Positions 36,301-44,310 of a stretch of 64,000 nucleotides of DNA are shown piece by piece (the first letter of the stretch is position 1; each line of letters begins with the position of its first letter). The position numbers were made by a program, and so were the translations under genes. The notes under the pieces were generated by a model. It was not told where the DNA came from. It saw only the letters and a program-made list of their open reading frames with translations, and made no database searches. The stretch lies in NCBI RefSeq assembly GCF_001314995.1, contig NZ_CP012938.1, positions 5,642,001 to 5,706,000 of the forward strand. The letters are read 5' to 3'. The DNA is from Bacteroides ovatus. GTDB taxonomy: Bacteria; Bacteroidota; Bacteroidia; Bacteroidales; Bacteroidaceae.

Positions 36301-37732
36301 GTTTTTCCTTAATGATATTTCCTTGTTTGGATAAGTACCCCACCAGGTTACCATCCGGTGCGAATATCTGGATATAATTAGATTTCGATGCTGTCCATAG
36401 ACGTTTATTGCTGTCTTGCAGGAATGCACGTGTTTCTGCCTCGTAATCAGTCAGGTTAAATTGATAGCTCTGTGGAAAGAAGCATAGTTTCTCTACACCA
36501 CGTGCTGTTGCAAACCAACAGTTTCCCTGATTATCCAATGTATAAGACCTGACTAACGGACTGAAAATAGACTTAGGATTATTGATATCCGTAAGAAGCG
36601 GTTTGAGAGTTCTTTCTTTCCGGTCATAGTAGCAAAAGTTTCCTTCCGTGGGGAGTAACCATAGGTTTTTCGCATTATCTTCAAAAATAAGTTTGCGACT
36701 TTTACGCCCATGCTTGATAATCTCATCTTTTGGGGTGAACAGATGCTCTTTTTCATTGGTCACGAGGTTAAGATGGACAATGCCCGGATCTTTTGAAAAA
36801 ATCCAGATATCTCCCAAGTGGTCTTGATAGACAGATTCTACATCGTTGGAAGTTTGGGTAGCTGTACGGATGTCTATTTGCTGGAAACTGTTCTTCGGGA
36901 TAGAATACAAAATCACTCCATTATCCGTTCCCAATGCCAGCATATCTTTTCCTATGGTAGTGACATTGTTTATTTTATGATGCGGATAAGGAATATCTAC
37001 GAATTTCAGTTTTTTAGTGTGGAAGTCATATCTGGCTAACTTGTCATTTTCTGCAATCAGATAGATCGTTTCCTTTATTTGGGTGATGAACTGGAAAGGA
37101 AAGTCAGTATCCAGTGTTTTCTTTCCTATGATGGAAACACCTTTATCCGTCAATATCCATTCATCTTCTTCAGAGTCTTGATAAATGTTAAATATTTGAT
37201 TTCCTTTCAGGTTGTGGTTGGAAGCTGAATAAAGTGTGATGCCTTCTCCTTTTTTGCATAATTGTTCGTCCACTCTGAATGCATATCCGCTTTCACAGAG
37301 AATCCAGGCAATCCCTTTCTCCAGCGAATAAATGCGTGTAACATTGTTAGTTTGTTTCGTGGAAAGTTCAATAGGTTGGAGAACATCAATAAACTTCTCG
37401 GTTTCCACATCAAAAAGACAGGCTTGTCCATCGTAAGTGGGGCACCATATATCTCCGTATTTGCTTTCTGAAATAGTTCCCATGCGATTACTGCCGAATG
37501 CATATTTACTCTCTTGCGAAGTTTTATATGTCTTAAAAGTGTATCCGTCAAACTTGTTAAGCCCGTTCCAGGTACTAAACCAAACAAGCCCTTTCTGATC
37601 CTGTAAAATGCTCATTACATTACCTTGAGCGAGACCGTCACTCACGGAGAAATGTTTAACTTGGCAGATAGGTTGAGCAGCTATATCGATCGCTATTGTT
37701 AGAAGAAGAAATAAAGTATGGAGCCGTTTCAT
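33392..37732 (-). CDS. Hybrid two-component system (HTCS) sensor-regulator
   Basis: This 1446-residue one-polypeptide sensor spans the inner membrane. I chose the ATG at 37732 because it opens the signal peptide MKRLHTLFLLLTIAIDIAAQ and lies just after a -7 box; the upstream ATG (37768) would precede the transcription start. Domains in order are: two seven-bladed Reg_prop propellers (about 25-770; VWFSTWNGLNKFDGYTF), a Y_Y_Y domain (about 780-865), a TM segment (about 874-902), HisKA with FFTDISHELRTPLTLI (about 930), HATPase (NLLSNAFKYTP, GIGLSLVKEMVE), a receiver (ILVVEDNEELKAFL; phospho-Asp in ISDVMMPVMDG, about 1234), and a C-terminal AraC DNA-binding domain (about 1335-1446). HTCSs bind an oligosaccharide in the periplasm and induce the cognate PUL. 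It could control the GH43/GH3 unit or the pectin operon. Confidence 0.96.
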   Translation of the reverse strand: MKRLHTLFLLLTIAIDIAAQPICQVKHFSVSDGLAQGNVMSILQDQKGLVWFSTWNGLNKFDGYTFKTYKTSQESKYAFGSNRMGTISESKYGDIWCPTYDGQACLFDVETEKFIDVLQPIELSTKQTNNVTRIYSLEKGIAWILCESGYAFRVDEQLCKKGEGITLYSASNHNLKGNQIFNIYQDSEEDEWILTDKGVSIIGKKTLDTDFPFQFITQIKETIYLIAENDKLARYDFHTKKLKFVDIPYPHHKINNVTTIGKDMLALGTDNGVILYSIPKNSFQQIDIRTATQTSNDVESVYQDHLGDIWIFSKDPGIVHLNLVTNEKEHLFTPKDEIIKHGRKSRKLIFEDNAKNLWLLPTEGNFCYYDRKERTLKPLLTDINNPKSIFSPLVRSYTLDNQGNCWFATARGVEKLCFFPQSYQFNLTDYEAETRAFLQDSNKRLWTASKSNYIQIFAPDGNLVGYLSKQGNIIKEKQSFYNGVYSILEDKDGNIWLGTKEIGLFQLKKTGANHYSIHHFEHQTNDPYSLSSNSIYAIFQDSRNHIWIGCYGGGLNLLAQAKDGKVSFIHSNNELRNYPIAYGMKVRNIAEAPGGVILVGTTNGLLTFSNNFERLEEIKFYRNIRRPGDKNSLSANDIMHIYTDKNKTTYIISFTGGVNKVISPNLLNENIQFRNYDKNNGLASDLALSMIEDTQNQLWVVSEIALSKFDPAKETFENYELSSIYQEFNFSEALPIINARNQIILGTDKGFLEVSPEKMRKSSYVPPIVFTGLKIQGHLTDHSIDNLEELELEPSQRNVTFQFAALDYVNPKGILYAYRLQGLEEEWNEADNNRSASYINLPAGKYQLQIKSTNSDGVWVDNVRTLSIHVLPTFWETYWAWLLYFILFILFTASIVYVLFYIYRLRHRVDMEQQLANIKLRFFTDISHELRTPLTLISSPVTEVLENEPLSPSAREHLTLVHQNTERMLRLMNQILDFRKIQNQKMKLLIEETDLIPLLQKVMSSFKLIAEEKNINYQLTSTIQSVYSWVDRDKFEKIFFNLLSNAFKYTPADKSITVNITTKEKTVEIEVADEGIGIAVEKQHSLFQRFESLVKQNILQPSSGIGLSLVKEMVEMHHGTITVNSQPGVGSRFTVSLPLQREIFEEDVQVEFILNDSQSSAPHPVDSMKAPEEVEEKEDLETNSDGFSILVVEDNEELKAFLKSILSENYTVITASNGEEGLQHAVDDLPDLIISDVMMPVMDGLEMIRQIKENNNICHIPIIVLSAKASLDDRIAGLEQGIDDYITKPFSATYLKTRVASLLRQRKALQELYMNRLMEGKNTSSPDPLTPSQPQITPYDEQFMKKVMAYMEEQMDNAELTIDEFAEQLMLSRTIFYRKLKSIVGLTPVDFIREIRIKRAVQLIDSDEYNFSQVAYMTGFNDPKYFSKCFKKVIGITPSEYKERKK

Positions 37733-37755
37733 AGTAGTTACTTTAATGTTTATAG

Positions 37756-37763
37756 CAAAAATA
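37756..37763 (-). promoter_or_regulatory. -7 box of the HTCS gene
   Basis: The minus strand reads TATTTTTG, an exact TAnnTTTG match 24 bp ahead of the chosen start codon. Its position decides the start in favour of 37732. Confidence 0.5.
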
Positions 37764-37902
37764 AACAAAACAATGCAGAATGGAAAGTCCGATAAGTGGT
37801 TTGAACGAATAATACTCGTTTTTTCCTATTTTTTCCTCTTCATCCTATACAGCATTGATCTCTATGTTGTGTTTTGAACAAAAATAAGAGAGTAATATTA
37901 GT

Positions 37903-38063
37903 TAAAAAAATCCTCTTTATAATCTGAATAAGATTATAAAGAGGATAATTTTATTGACAAGAGTTGCATGGGGTATGGTGAGATGAAATCATAATTGGGG
38001 AATAAATTGCACAAGACTTTCACAAGTATCCTCCTGCCAATACCTAAAATCATAGCAAAGCTA
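37903..38063 (-). ncRNA. Candidate small RNA or short-ORF transcript with strong terminator
   Basis: In the divergent HTCS/radical-SAM gap, the minus strand carries a -7 box TAGCTTTG (38056-38063) with a TTG element at 38085-38087. About 110 bp downstream is a perfect 16-bp hairpin with a 5-nt loop (37910-37925 with 37931-37946), followed by seven U (37903-37909). A terminator here serves neither annotated neighbour, which implies an independent transcript of about 145 nt. Within it, AGGAGG precedes a GTG at 38023 opening a 29-codon frame (VKVLCNLFPNYDFIS..., stop at 37934-37936) that ends inside the hairpin. So it may encode a tiny protein or be a regulatory RNA. Confidence 0.45.
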
Positions 38064-38176
38064 ATTAAATAGTTTTTCGAATTGCAATATTTATTAATTT
38101 ATCTTATGGTATTTATGAAATTTTTAATATATTGAAGATATTTTGTGCCAACTTTCCGTAACTCGTTGATTTTGCT

Positions 38177-38184
38177 TATGTTTG
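38177..38184 (+). promoter_or_regulatory. -7 box of the radical SAM gene
   Basis: TATGTTTG is an exact TAnnTTTG match and lies 24 bp before the ATG at 38209. Confidence 0.45.
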
Positions 38185-38208
38185 TAGGTAAAATAAAGAA
38201 TGAAGTGA

Positions 38209-39186
38209 ATGAATATGTCTACACAGCTATTATATAATGATTTCCCTACTTTTTTGCGGAAATATTTTCCTTACAAAGTACAAAAGATTTCATTGAATGC
38301 AGGTTTCACTTGCCCCAATCGTGATGGTACAAAAGGGTGGGGTGGATGTACTTACTGCAATAACCAGACTTTTAATCCGGATTATTGTCGGACAGAGAAA
38401 TCTATTGCTATTCAATTGGAAGAAGGTAAATGCTTTTTTGCCCATAAATATCCGGAAATGAAATATTTGGCCTATTTTCAGGCCTACACCAATACATATG
38501 CGGAGTTGGAAGGCTTGAAGCGTAAGTATGAGGAAGCATTGGCGGTGGATGGGGTAGTCGGGCTGGTGATTGGTACGCGTCCCGATTGTATGCCGGAAAG
38601 TTTGTTGCGTTATCTGGAAGATTTGAACAAACATACGTTTCTCATGGTAGAATATGGGATCGAAAGCACTTGTGATGAAACCTTAAAACGCATCAATCGG
38701 GGGCATACTTATGCAGATACAGTAGAAGCTGTGTGTCAGACAGCGGCCTGTGGTATCCTGACAGGTGGACATATCATCCTCGGACTTCCGGGAGAAACAC
38801 ATGATACAATGGTGGCACAAGCCGAAATTCTTTCCGATCTGCCTTTAGCTACACTTAAAATCCATCAGTTACAGTTGATCCGTGGTACGCGAATGGCGCA
38901 TGAGTATGACGTAACTCCTGCTGGCTTTCATTTGTTTAACGAGGTTGAGGAATATATTGATCTGGTGATTGATTATGTAGAACATCTCCGTCCCGATATG
39001 GTTGTGGAACGTTTTGTTTCCCAATCTCCTAAAGATTTATTAATAGCTCCGGACTGGGGATTGAAAAATTATGAATTTGTAGCTCGTTTACAAAAAAGAA
39101 TGAAAGAAAGAGGTGCTTATCAAGGTAAGAAGTATAGGGATTCGGAAAAAAGGATTATTTTTGCAAACGATAAACTTACCACTTAA
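38209..39186 (+). CDS. TIGR01212/YhcC-family radical SAM protein
   Basis: This 325-residue cytoplasmic radical SAM enzyme opens with QKISLNAGFTCPNRDGTKGW, followed by GGCTYCNNQTFNPDYC. The cysteines form the iron-sulfur/SAM site of the YhcC family (CX-rich variant). VGLVIGTRPDCMPESLL and GIESTCDETLKRINRGHTY are family-typical barrel segments. The family is conserved but its substrate is not known. An ATG two codons later (38215) is an alternative start. It is followed by the flavodiiron gene after 58 bp, possibly in one operon. Confidence 0.92.
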   Translation: MNMSTQLLYNDFPTFLRKYFPYKVQKISLNAGFTCPNRDGTKGWGGCTYCNNQTFNPDYCRTEKSIAIQLEEGKCFFAHKYPEMKYLAYFQAYTNTYAELEGLKRKYEEALAVDGVVGLVIGTRPDCMPESLLRYLEDLNKHTFLMVEYGIESTCDETLKRINRGHTYADTVEAVCQTAACGILTGGHIILGLPGETHDTMVAQAEILSDLPLATLKIHQLQLIRGTRMAHEYDVTPAGFHLFNEVEEYIDLVIDYVEHLRPDMVVERFVSQSPKDLLIAPDWGLKNYEFVARLQKRMKERGAYQGKKYRDSEKRIIFANDKLTT

Positions 39187-39244
39187 TAAATAGCTGTTTT
39201 GCGGAGTATAGAATAGTGGAAGAAATATTTAATGGATTTGAAAG

Positions 39245-40441
39245 ATGGAAAGTAAAACAAGAATTAAAGGAAATGTCCACTATGTGGGAGTAAATGACCG
39301 TAACAAGCACAGATTTGAAGCGATGTGGCCATTGCCCTATGGAGTTTCATATAACTCTTATCTGATTGATGATGAAATGGTGGCATTGGTAGATACGGTA
39401 GATATCTGTTATTTTGAAGTCTACTTGCGTAAAATCAAGCAAGTGATTGGAGAACGTCCCATTAATTATTTGATTATAAATCATATGGAACCGGATCATT
39501 CGGGATCTATCCGATTGATTAAACAACATTATCCGGAAATTATTATCGTGGGTAATAAGCAAACATTCGGTATGATTGAAGGTTTCTATGGGGTAACCGG
39601 TGAACAATATCTGGTAAAGGACGGTGATTTCCTCGCTTTAGGACGTCACAAACTGCGTTTTTATATGACTCCAATGGTGCATTGGCCGGAAACGATGATG
39701 ACTTTTGATGAAACGGATGGAGTTCTTTTCTCCGGTGACGGATTCGGATGTTTTGGTACTGTAGATGGCGGATTCCTGGATACCCGGATCAATGTCGATA
39801 AGTACTGGGGAGAAATGGTTCGTTACTACTCTAATATCGTTGGTAAATACGGAAGCTCCGTGCAAAAGGCTTTGCAGAAATTAGGTGGACTTCCCATTTC
39901 TGCCATTTGTTCTACTCACGGACCTGTATGGACAGAGAATATTGCAAAGGTGATCGGCATATATGATCGTTTGAGTCGTTATGATGCGGATGAAGGTGTT
40001 GTTATTGCCTACGGAAGCATGTATGGAAATACAGAGCAGATGGCGGAAGCTATTGCTGAAGAGCTTTCTGCACAGGGGGTTAAGAATATCGTTATGCATA
40101 ACGTAACAAAGAGTCATCCTTCTTATATCATAGCGGATATTTTCCGTTATAAGGGATTGATTATCGGTTCTCCTACGTATAGTAATCAGATATTTCCGGA
40201 GGTGGAAGCGCTGCTTTCAAAGATTCTGCTGCGTGAGGTGAAGGGACGCTATTTGGGTTACTTCGGTTCTTTTGCATGGGCAGGTGCTGCGGTGAAACGT
40301 CTGGCGGAGTTTGCTGAAAAGAGTAAATTCGAATTGATCGGTGATCCGGTGGAGATGAAGCAGGCTATGAAAGACCTGACTTATACCCAGTGCGAAAATC
40401 TGGCACGTGCCATGGCGGACCGTTTGAAGAAAGATCGTTAA
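39245..40441 (+). CDS. Flavodiiron protein (FprA-type A-flavoprotein)
   Basis: This 398-residue cytoplasmic enzyme reduces O2 to water (or NO to N2O) and protects anaerobes from oxygen. The N-terminal metallo-beta-lactamase-like domain keeps the diiron ligands: NHMEPDHSGS (HxExDH), MVHWPETM, FSGDGFGCFG and STHGPVW. The C-terminal flavodoxin domain (about 255-395) has the FMN loop YGSMYGNTEQMAEAIAEEL. There is no rubredoxin extension. A possible -7 box (TATTTTTG, 39156-39163) lies inside the end of the preceding gene, so it may have its own promoter. Confidence 0.95.
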   Translation: MESKTRIKGNVHYVGVNDRNKHRFEAMWPLPYGVSYNSYLIDDEMVALVDTVDICYFEVYLRKIKQVIGERPINYLIINHMEPDHSGSIRLIKQHYPEIIIVGNKQTFGMIEGFYGVTGEQYLVKDGDFLALGRHKLRFYMTPMVHWPETMMTFDETDGVLFSGDGFGCFGTVDGGFLDTRINVDKYWGEMVRYYSNIVGKYGSSVQKALQKLGGLPISAICSTHGPVWTENIAKVIGIYDRLSRYDADEGVVIAYGSMYGNTEQMAEAIAEELSAQGVKNIVMHNVTKSHPSYIIADIFRYKGLIIGSPTYSNQIFPEVEALLSKILLREVKGRYLGYFGSFAWAGAAVKRLAEFAEKSKFELIGDPVEMKQAMKDLTYTQCENLARAMADRLKKDR

Positions 40442-40489
40442 AACAGTGAATGAGATAATTTATTAACTAACCTATAAAATAATCGACTT

Positions 40490-41302
40490 ATGAGACTTAT
40501 TATTCAGCCGGACTACCAGTCCGTATCTCTGTGGGCTGCACATTACGTTGCCGCTAAAATAAAAGCTGCCAATCCAACCCCCGAGAAACCATTTGTATTG
40601 GGCTGTCCCACCGGATCATCTCCTCTGGGCATGTATAAAGCTTTGATCGACCTGAATAAGAAAGGAATCGTTTCCTTCCAGAATGTGGTAACATTCAACA
40701 TGGACGAATATGTAGGATTGCCGAAAGAACATCCGGAAAGCTATTATTCTTTCATGTGGAATAACTTTTTCGGTCATATCGACATTAAACCCGAGAATAC
40801 TAATATTCTGAATGGTAACGCTCCGGATCTGGATGCAGAATGTGCACGTTACGAAGAAAAGATCAAGTCATACGGTGGCATCGACCTGTTCATGGGTGGT
40901 ATTGGTCCTGACGGACATATTGCATTCAACGAACCGGGATCTTCATTGACTTCACGCACTCGTCAGAAAACGTTAACAATGGATACCATCATTGCTAACT
41001 CCCGTTTCTTTGATAATGACATCAACAAAGTTCCTAAGACTTCTTTGACAGTGGGAGTAGGTACTGTGCTTTCTGCAAAAGAAGTGATGATTATTGTAAA
41101 TGGTCATAACAAAGCTCGTGCTTTGTATCATGCGGTAGAAGGTGCTATCACACAGATGTGGACAATCAGTGCATTGCAAATGCATGAAAAGGGTATTATC
41201 GTTTGTGATGATGCTGCTACAGCTGAATTGAAAGTGGGTACTTACCGTTACTTCAAAGATATCGAATCTGCTCATTTGGATCCGGAATCATTGATTAAGT
41301 AA
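40490..41302 (+). CDS. nagB: Glucosamine-6-phosphate deaminase
   Basis: This 270-residue enzyme converts glucosamine-6-phosphate to fructose-6-phosphate and ammonia, the last step of amino-sugar catabolism. Its length equals the usual NagB. Clear motifs are [38 protein letters not shown] and [19 protein letters not shown], with the catalytic Asp and His. [22 protein letters not shown] sequence lies near the C-terminus. The 48-bp gap from the flavodiiron gene and the terminator behind it suggest it ends a short rightward unit. Confidence 0.97.
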   Translation: MRLIIQPDYQSVSLWAAHYVAAKIKAANPTPEKPFVLGCPTGSSPLGMYKALIDLNKKGIVSFQNVVTFNMDEYVGLPKEHPESYYSFMWNNFFGHIDIKPENTNILNGNAPDLDAECARYEEKIKSYGGIDLFMGGIGPDGHIAFNEPGSSLTSRTRQKTLTMDTIIANSRFFDNDINKVPKTSLTVGVGTVLSAKEVMIIVNGHNKARALYHAVEGAITQMWTISALQMHEKGIIVCDDAATAELKVGTYRYFKDIESAHLDPESLIK

Positions 41303-41324
41303 TTTGTAATGAAATAATAGAAAT

Positions 41325-41361
41325 AAGGGCTGCGCACTGAAAATGTGACGCAGCCCTTTTT
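41325..41361. terminator. Bidirectional terminator between nagB and the esterase
   Basis: AAGGGCTGCG (41325-41334) pairs perfectly with CGCAGCCCTT (41349-41358) around a 14-nt loop and is followed by TTTTT. A-rich sequence on the left allows termination of the convergent esterase gene too. Confidence 0.85.
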
Positions 41362-41404
41362 ATTTCTGATACTATTATGTGAAGATTAGATTTTGGATGA
41401 TTGT

Positions 41405-43531
41405 CTAACGAGCAAGTATTTTGGCTATTTCTGTTGCTGCTACTTTATATCCTTCACCAGTGAAATGAATGTAATCATTTCCATAAAGTCCGTCTTTCAT
41501 AGTTCCGTCCGCTTCGGTGAACCATTTGGTGGGATTGATATATTCAACTTTCTCGAATCGGTGATGTTGTAATATGTCATGAATCTTATCACATTGTGTG
41601 CGCACTTTACTCTGTTGTTCCTTACCGGATGGAAACAGACCTAAAAGAATGATACGTGATTCGGGGAATTGCTTCCGTACTTCATTGGCTACTGCGATAA
41701 TTCCTTCAGCCGTGTTTTCGGGACTGTCTTTTCCACTTATCAGATTATTAATTCCAATGGCAATCACTATGTTTTCAGGGTGGCAACTATTGTAGTTATC
41801 ATAACGGACACGCCAAAGCAGGTTTTGCGTGCGGTCGCCGGATATGCCGGCACTTTCCCAATTATCCTTTCCTATGGCATTGTCCATAGCCTCTTTGCCG
41901 GGCTTGTAAGTCACTTCTTTTCTGTTACCTCCCCAACCTTGTGTGATGGAATTTCCCAATAACAACAGTTTTAAATGTTTCCCATTGAGAGTGGTGGTTA
42001 TGTCTTTTGCTACGCTGTTCCAGTCCGAGTTTTGGGTCCATCCGGCTGCCGAACGGAATTCATTTCCCGGTACAGGATGCACACACATATTTTCCGCCCT
42101 GTTCGTAGCTTTGAGGATGAACTGCACAATAGGCTCGGGATTGTTGAGGGAGTGCGGGTGATGATCCACTCCAGGCTTATGAATAATAGTAATTGGTGCA
42201 TGCAATTCCTCCATACGTTGTTCGAAAATGGCTGTGTTTTCAGCAACCGACACCACTTGGTCAGCATCACCTACCACGTGCAGGATGGGGATTCCGGCTT
42301 TTGCCATTGTCGGTGCACAGTCTATCGGATTCTTTTTCCAGTTCAACGCTTCAGCTTCGTTTTTAAAACCGTAAGCATTGAGAAGTTGTTTCGTATCCAT
42401 GGCGGAACCGGCAGATTTACCTTGTCCCATAGGCCAACTTTTGAAGTCCATTACGGGGGCATCTGCATAAATACATGCCACTTTTTCCGGGTTTTGTGCC
42501 GCCCAGTTATAGACAATCAGCCCGCCACGACTCATCCCTTCAAGTGCCACTTTCTTGTTGAATCCGGCTTTCACCATTCGCTTGTAAAAACTATTCCAGC
42601 GTTGAACAGCTTTATCCGAGCCATATAAGTCGGCTACATCACAGTAAACAATATGAAAGCCATGTTCCAATAATGCTATGTCAGTCTGTGGCTCATGCCC
42701 CCAAAAGCGTGCACGAATCATCCAAGGTTTTCCTATGGCTTCTTTTGCGGGCTCTACTACAAGGCATTTTACTCCCTCATTCTCAAATTCATACCCTTGG
42801 TGTCCATGGAAGTTGAATCGTTTGGCATCTTGTATTCCCAGTGATGTCTGCAGCTTTGTTGGAGAAGCTGTTGCTTTTACAGCGAGATATTCATATATCT
42901 TTTGGGCCATGACTCCTGCTCCGATAGAAGAGGGGTGCAGTTTGTCCGGTAGCATAACCGAATCCCACTGGTCGCCGAAGAGATTAAACAGATTGATAAT
43001 TTCCAGTTGATTTTTCCAGGCCAATTCTTCCACCGTGGGGCGTACCTCGTTTTCTATCAGTTGTGCATTGATTTCCGAACCCTCCGGCAGGAAACAACGG
43101 ATAGGAGTCAGGAGAATAATACGTGGATGTGATTTCAGATTCCGGTATGTGTCAATTAATGTCTGGTAATTGTCTTTGAATTCGTTTTTGTATTTCCAGT
43201 TTTGCGGTTTGGTATCGTTAGTACCTAATTTGATTAATACAATATCGGGCTGATATTCCAGAGATGCTTTGTAGGTATCTGTTTCGGAATATGGGTAATC
43301 TCCTTTAGACAATATAGTTCGACCAGAGGCTCCGAAGTTTTTGACCTCATACCCATCTCCCAGATAAGCTTGAAGTTGTGCCGGATAGCAGTTCATTTCC
43401 CGGTTGGGGATGAATGCTCCATAAGTAATACTGTTTCCTATGCACGCTACCCGTATGGGTTCACTTGCAAATGATTGGATAGTAATGAATAGACATACAA
43501 GAAAGATGCCGATGTGATTTAATTTTTTCAT
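41405..43531 (-). CDS. Three-module secreted esterase: SGNH - alpha/beta hydrolase - SGNH
   Basis: This 708-residue protein has signal peptide MKKLNHIGIFLVCLFITIQS. It appears to contain three hydrolase modules. Module 1 (about 25-220) is an SGNH/GDSL-type domain: VACIGNSITYGAF, NFGASGRTIL, LIKLGTNDTKP and DKLHPSSIGA. Module 2 (about 240-480) is an alpha/beta hydrolase: ALEGMSRGGLIVYNWAAQNP (nucleophile Ser), VVGDADQVV and GVDHHPHSL complete a Ser-Asp-His triad. Module 3 (about 500-708) is another SGNH domain: LLLLGNSITQGWGG, AGISGDRTQNLLWR, IAIGINNLISG and YGNDYIHFTGEGY. SGNH and alpha/beta hydrolases in Bacteroides often deacetylate glycans. The substrate here is unknown; pectin or hemicellulose esters are plausible given the region. 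It is a monocistronic gene. Confidence 0.88.
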   Translation of the reverse strand: MKKLNHIGIFLVCLFITIQSFASEPIRVACIGNSITYGAFIPNREMNCYPAQLQAYLGDGYEVKNFGASGRTILSKGDYPYSETDTYKASLEYQPDIVLIKLGTNDTKPQNWKYKNEFKDNYQTLIDTYRNLKSHPRIILLTPIRCFLPEGSEINAQLIENEVRPTVEELAWKNQLEIINLFNLFGDQWDSVMLPDKLHPSSIGAGVMAQKIYEYLAVKATASPTKLQTSLGIQDAKRFNFHGHQGYEFENEGVKCLVVEPAKEAIGKPWMIRARFWGHEPQTDIALLEHGFHIVYCDVADLYGSDKAVQRWNSFYKRMVKAGFNKKVALEGMSRGGLIVYNWAAQNPEKVACIYADAPVMDFKSWPMGQGKSAGSAMDTKQLLNAYGFKNEAEALNWKKNPIDCAPTMAKAGIPILHVVGDADQVVSVAENTAIFEQRMEELHAPITIIHKPGVDHHPHSLNNPEPIVQFILKATNRAENMCVHPVPGNEFRSAAGWTQNSDWNSVAKDITTTLNGKHLKLLLLGNSITQGWGGNRKEVTYKPGKEAMDNAIGKDNWESAGISGDRTQNLLWRVRYDNYNSCHPENIVIAIGINNLISGKDSPENTAEGIIAVANEVRKQFPESRIILLGLFPSGKEQQSKVRTQCDKIHDILQHHRFEKVEYINPTKWFTEADGTMKDGLYGNDYIHFTGEGYKVAATEIAKILAR

Positions 43532-43593
43532 GATGAATATGATGGTTTTGGTTTGTTGGGGGGATAACCAATCGTTGTTTTGCTGTGTATAAA

Positions 43594-43660
43594 CGAACTG
43601 GCATGCTACTAATAATAAAACTTATTTATTCACGTTCCTATCATATAGCATACCAGTTCG
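43594..43660 (-). terminator. Hairpin after the YciO gene
   Basis: CGAACTGGCATGCTA (43594-43608) pairs with TAGCATACCAGTTCG (43646-43660) with one mismatch. On the minus strand the stem is followed by TTTATA. It separates the AsmA-YciO unit from the esterase gene. Confidence 0.5.
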
Positions 43661-43676
43661 ATTCATTTTTCGGCTT

Positions 43677-44291
43677 TTATACCTCTTCCAGCCAGCCTTT
43701 CCCTTGCCGGATGATTTCCAGTTCGTCGTCGGTACATTTCACTACAGTGGAAGGTTCTATACCTCCGATACCTCCGTCAATGACCAGATCGACAATGTCA
43801 CCGAACTTCTCATCTATCAGTTCGGGATCTGTCATATATTCCAAGTCCTCATGCTCTTCGTAGGGCAGAGTGGTCGTCATAATGGGAGCATCCAGCAGGC
43901 GTGCGATTTCGCGGATGATATTATTATCCGGCATACGGATACCCACTTCTTTCCGGTTGCGGAAGATTTTGGGTAACCGGTTGGTTCCGTTCAAAATAAA
44001 GGTGAATGGCCCTGGAAGATTATGCTTCATCAGCTTGAATATATTATTGTCTACTTTCGCATATTCGCTGATGCTACTCAAGTCATAACAGATGATAGAC
44101 AGATTGTTCTTTCTAGGGTCTATCTCTTTGATCCGGCATATCCGTTCTATAGCACGTTCCTTCAAACCATGACAGCCGATGGCGTACATCGTATCAGTGG
44201 GATAGATAATCAGTCCGCCGTCATTCAGGATGTCGATGATTCGTTGTAAATCCTGCGGGTTATTATTTTTGTCATATAGCTTCAGAAGCAT
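43677..44291 (-). CDS. YciO/Sua5/YrdC-family protein (threonylcarbamoyl-AMP synthase-like)
   Basis: This 204-residue protein has the YrdC-fold motifs GGLIIYPTDTMYAIGCHGLK, ICRIKEIDPRKNN and LPGPFTFILNGTNRLPKIF, plus VGIRMPDNNIIREI. Sua5/YrdC proteins make threonylcarbamoyl-AMP for the t6A modification of tRNAs that read ANN codons. The length and KEIDPRKNN variant fit the YciO subgroup, whose exact role is less certain. It follows AsmA by 19 bp and is co-transcribed with it. Confidence 0.9.
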   Translation of the reverse strand: MLLKLYDKNNNPQDLQRIIDILNDGGLIIYPTDTMYAIGCHGLKERAIERICRIKEIDPRKNNLSIICYDLSSISEYAKVDNNIFKLMKHNLPGPFTFILNGTNRLPKIFRNRKEVGIRMPDNNIIREIARLLDAPIMTTTLPYEEHEDLEYMTDPELIDEKFGDIVDLVIDGGIGGIEPSTVVKCTDDELEIIRQGKGWLEEV

Positions 44292-44310
44292 AATTCATTC
44301 TCCTTCTCTC

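Noticed and set aside
43561..43660. Possible recombination site in the 15-bp inverted repeat before the esterase
   Set aside because: Position after the YciO stop and the U-rich flank on the minus strand are explained by a terminator.
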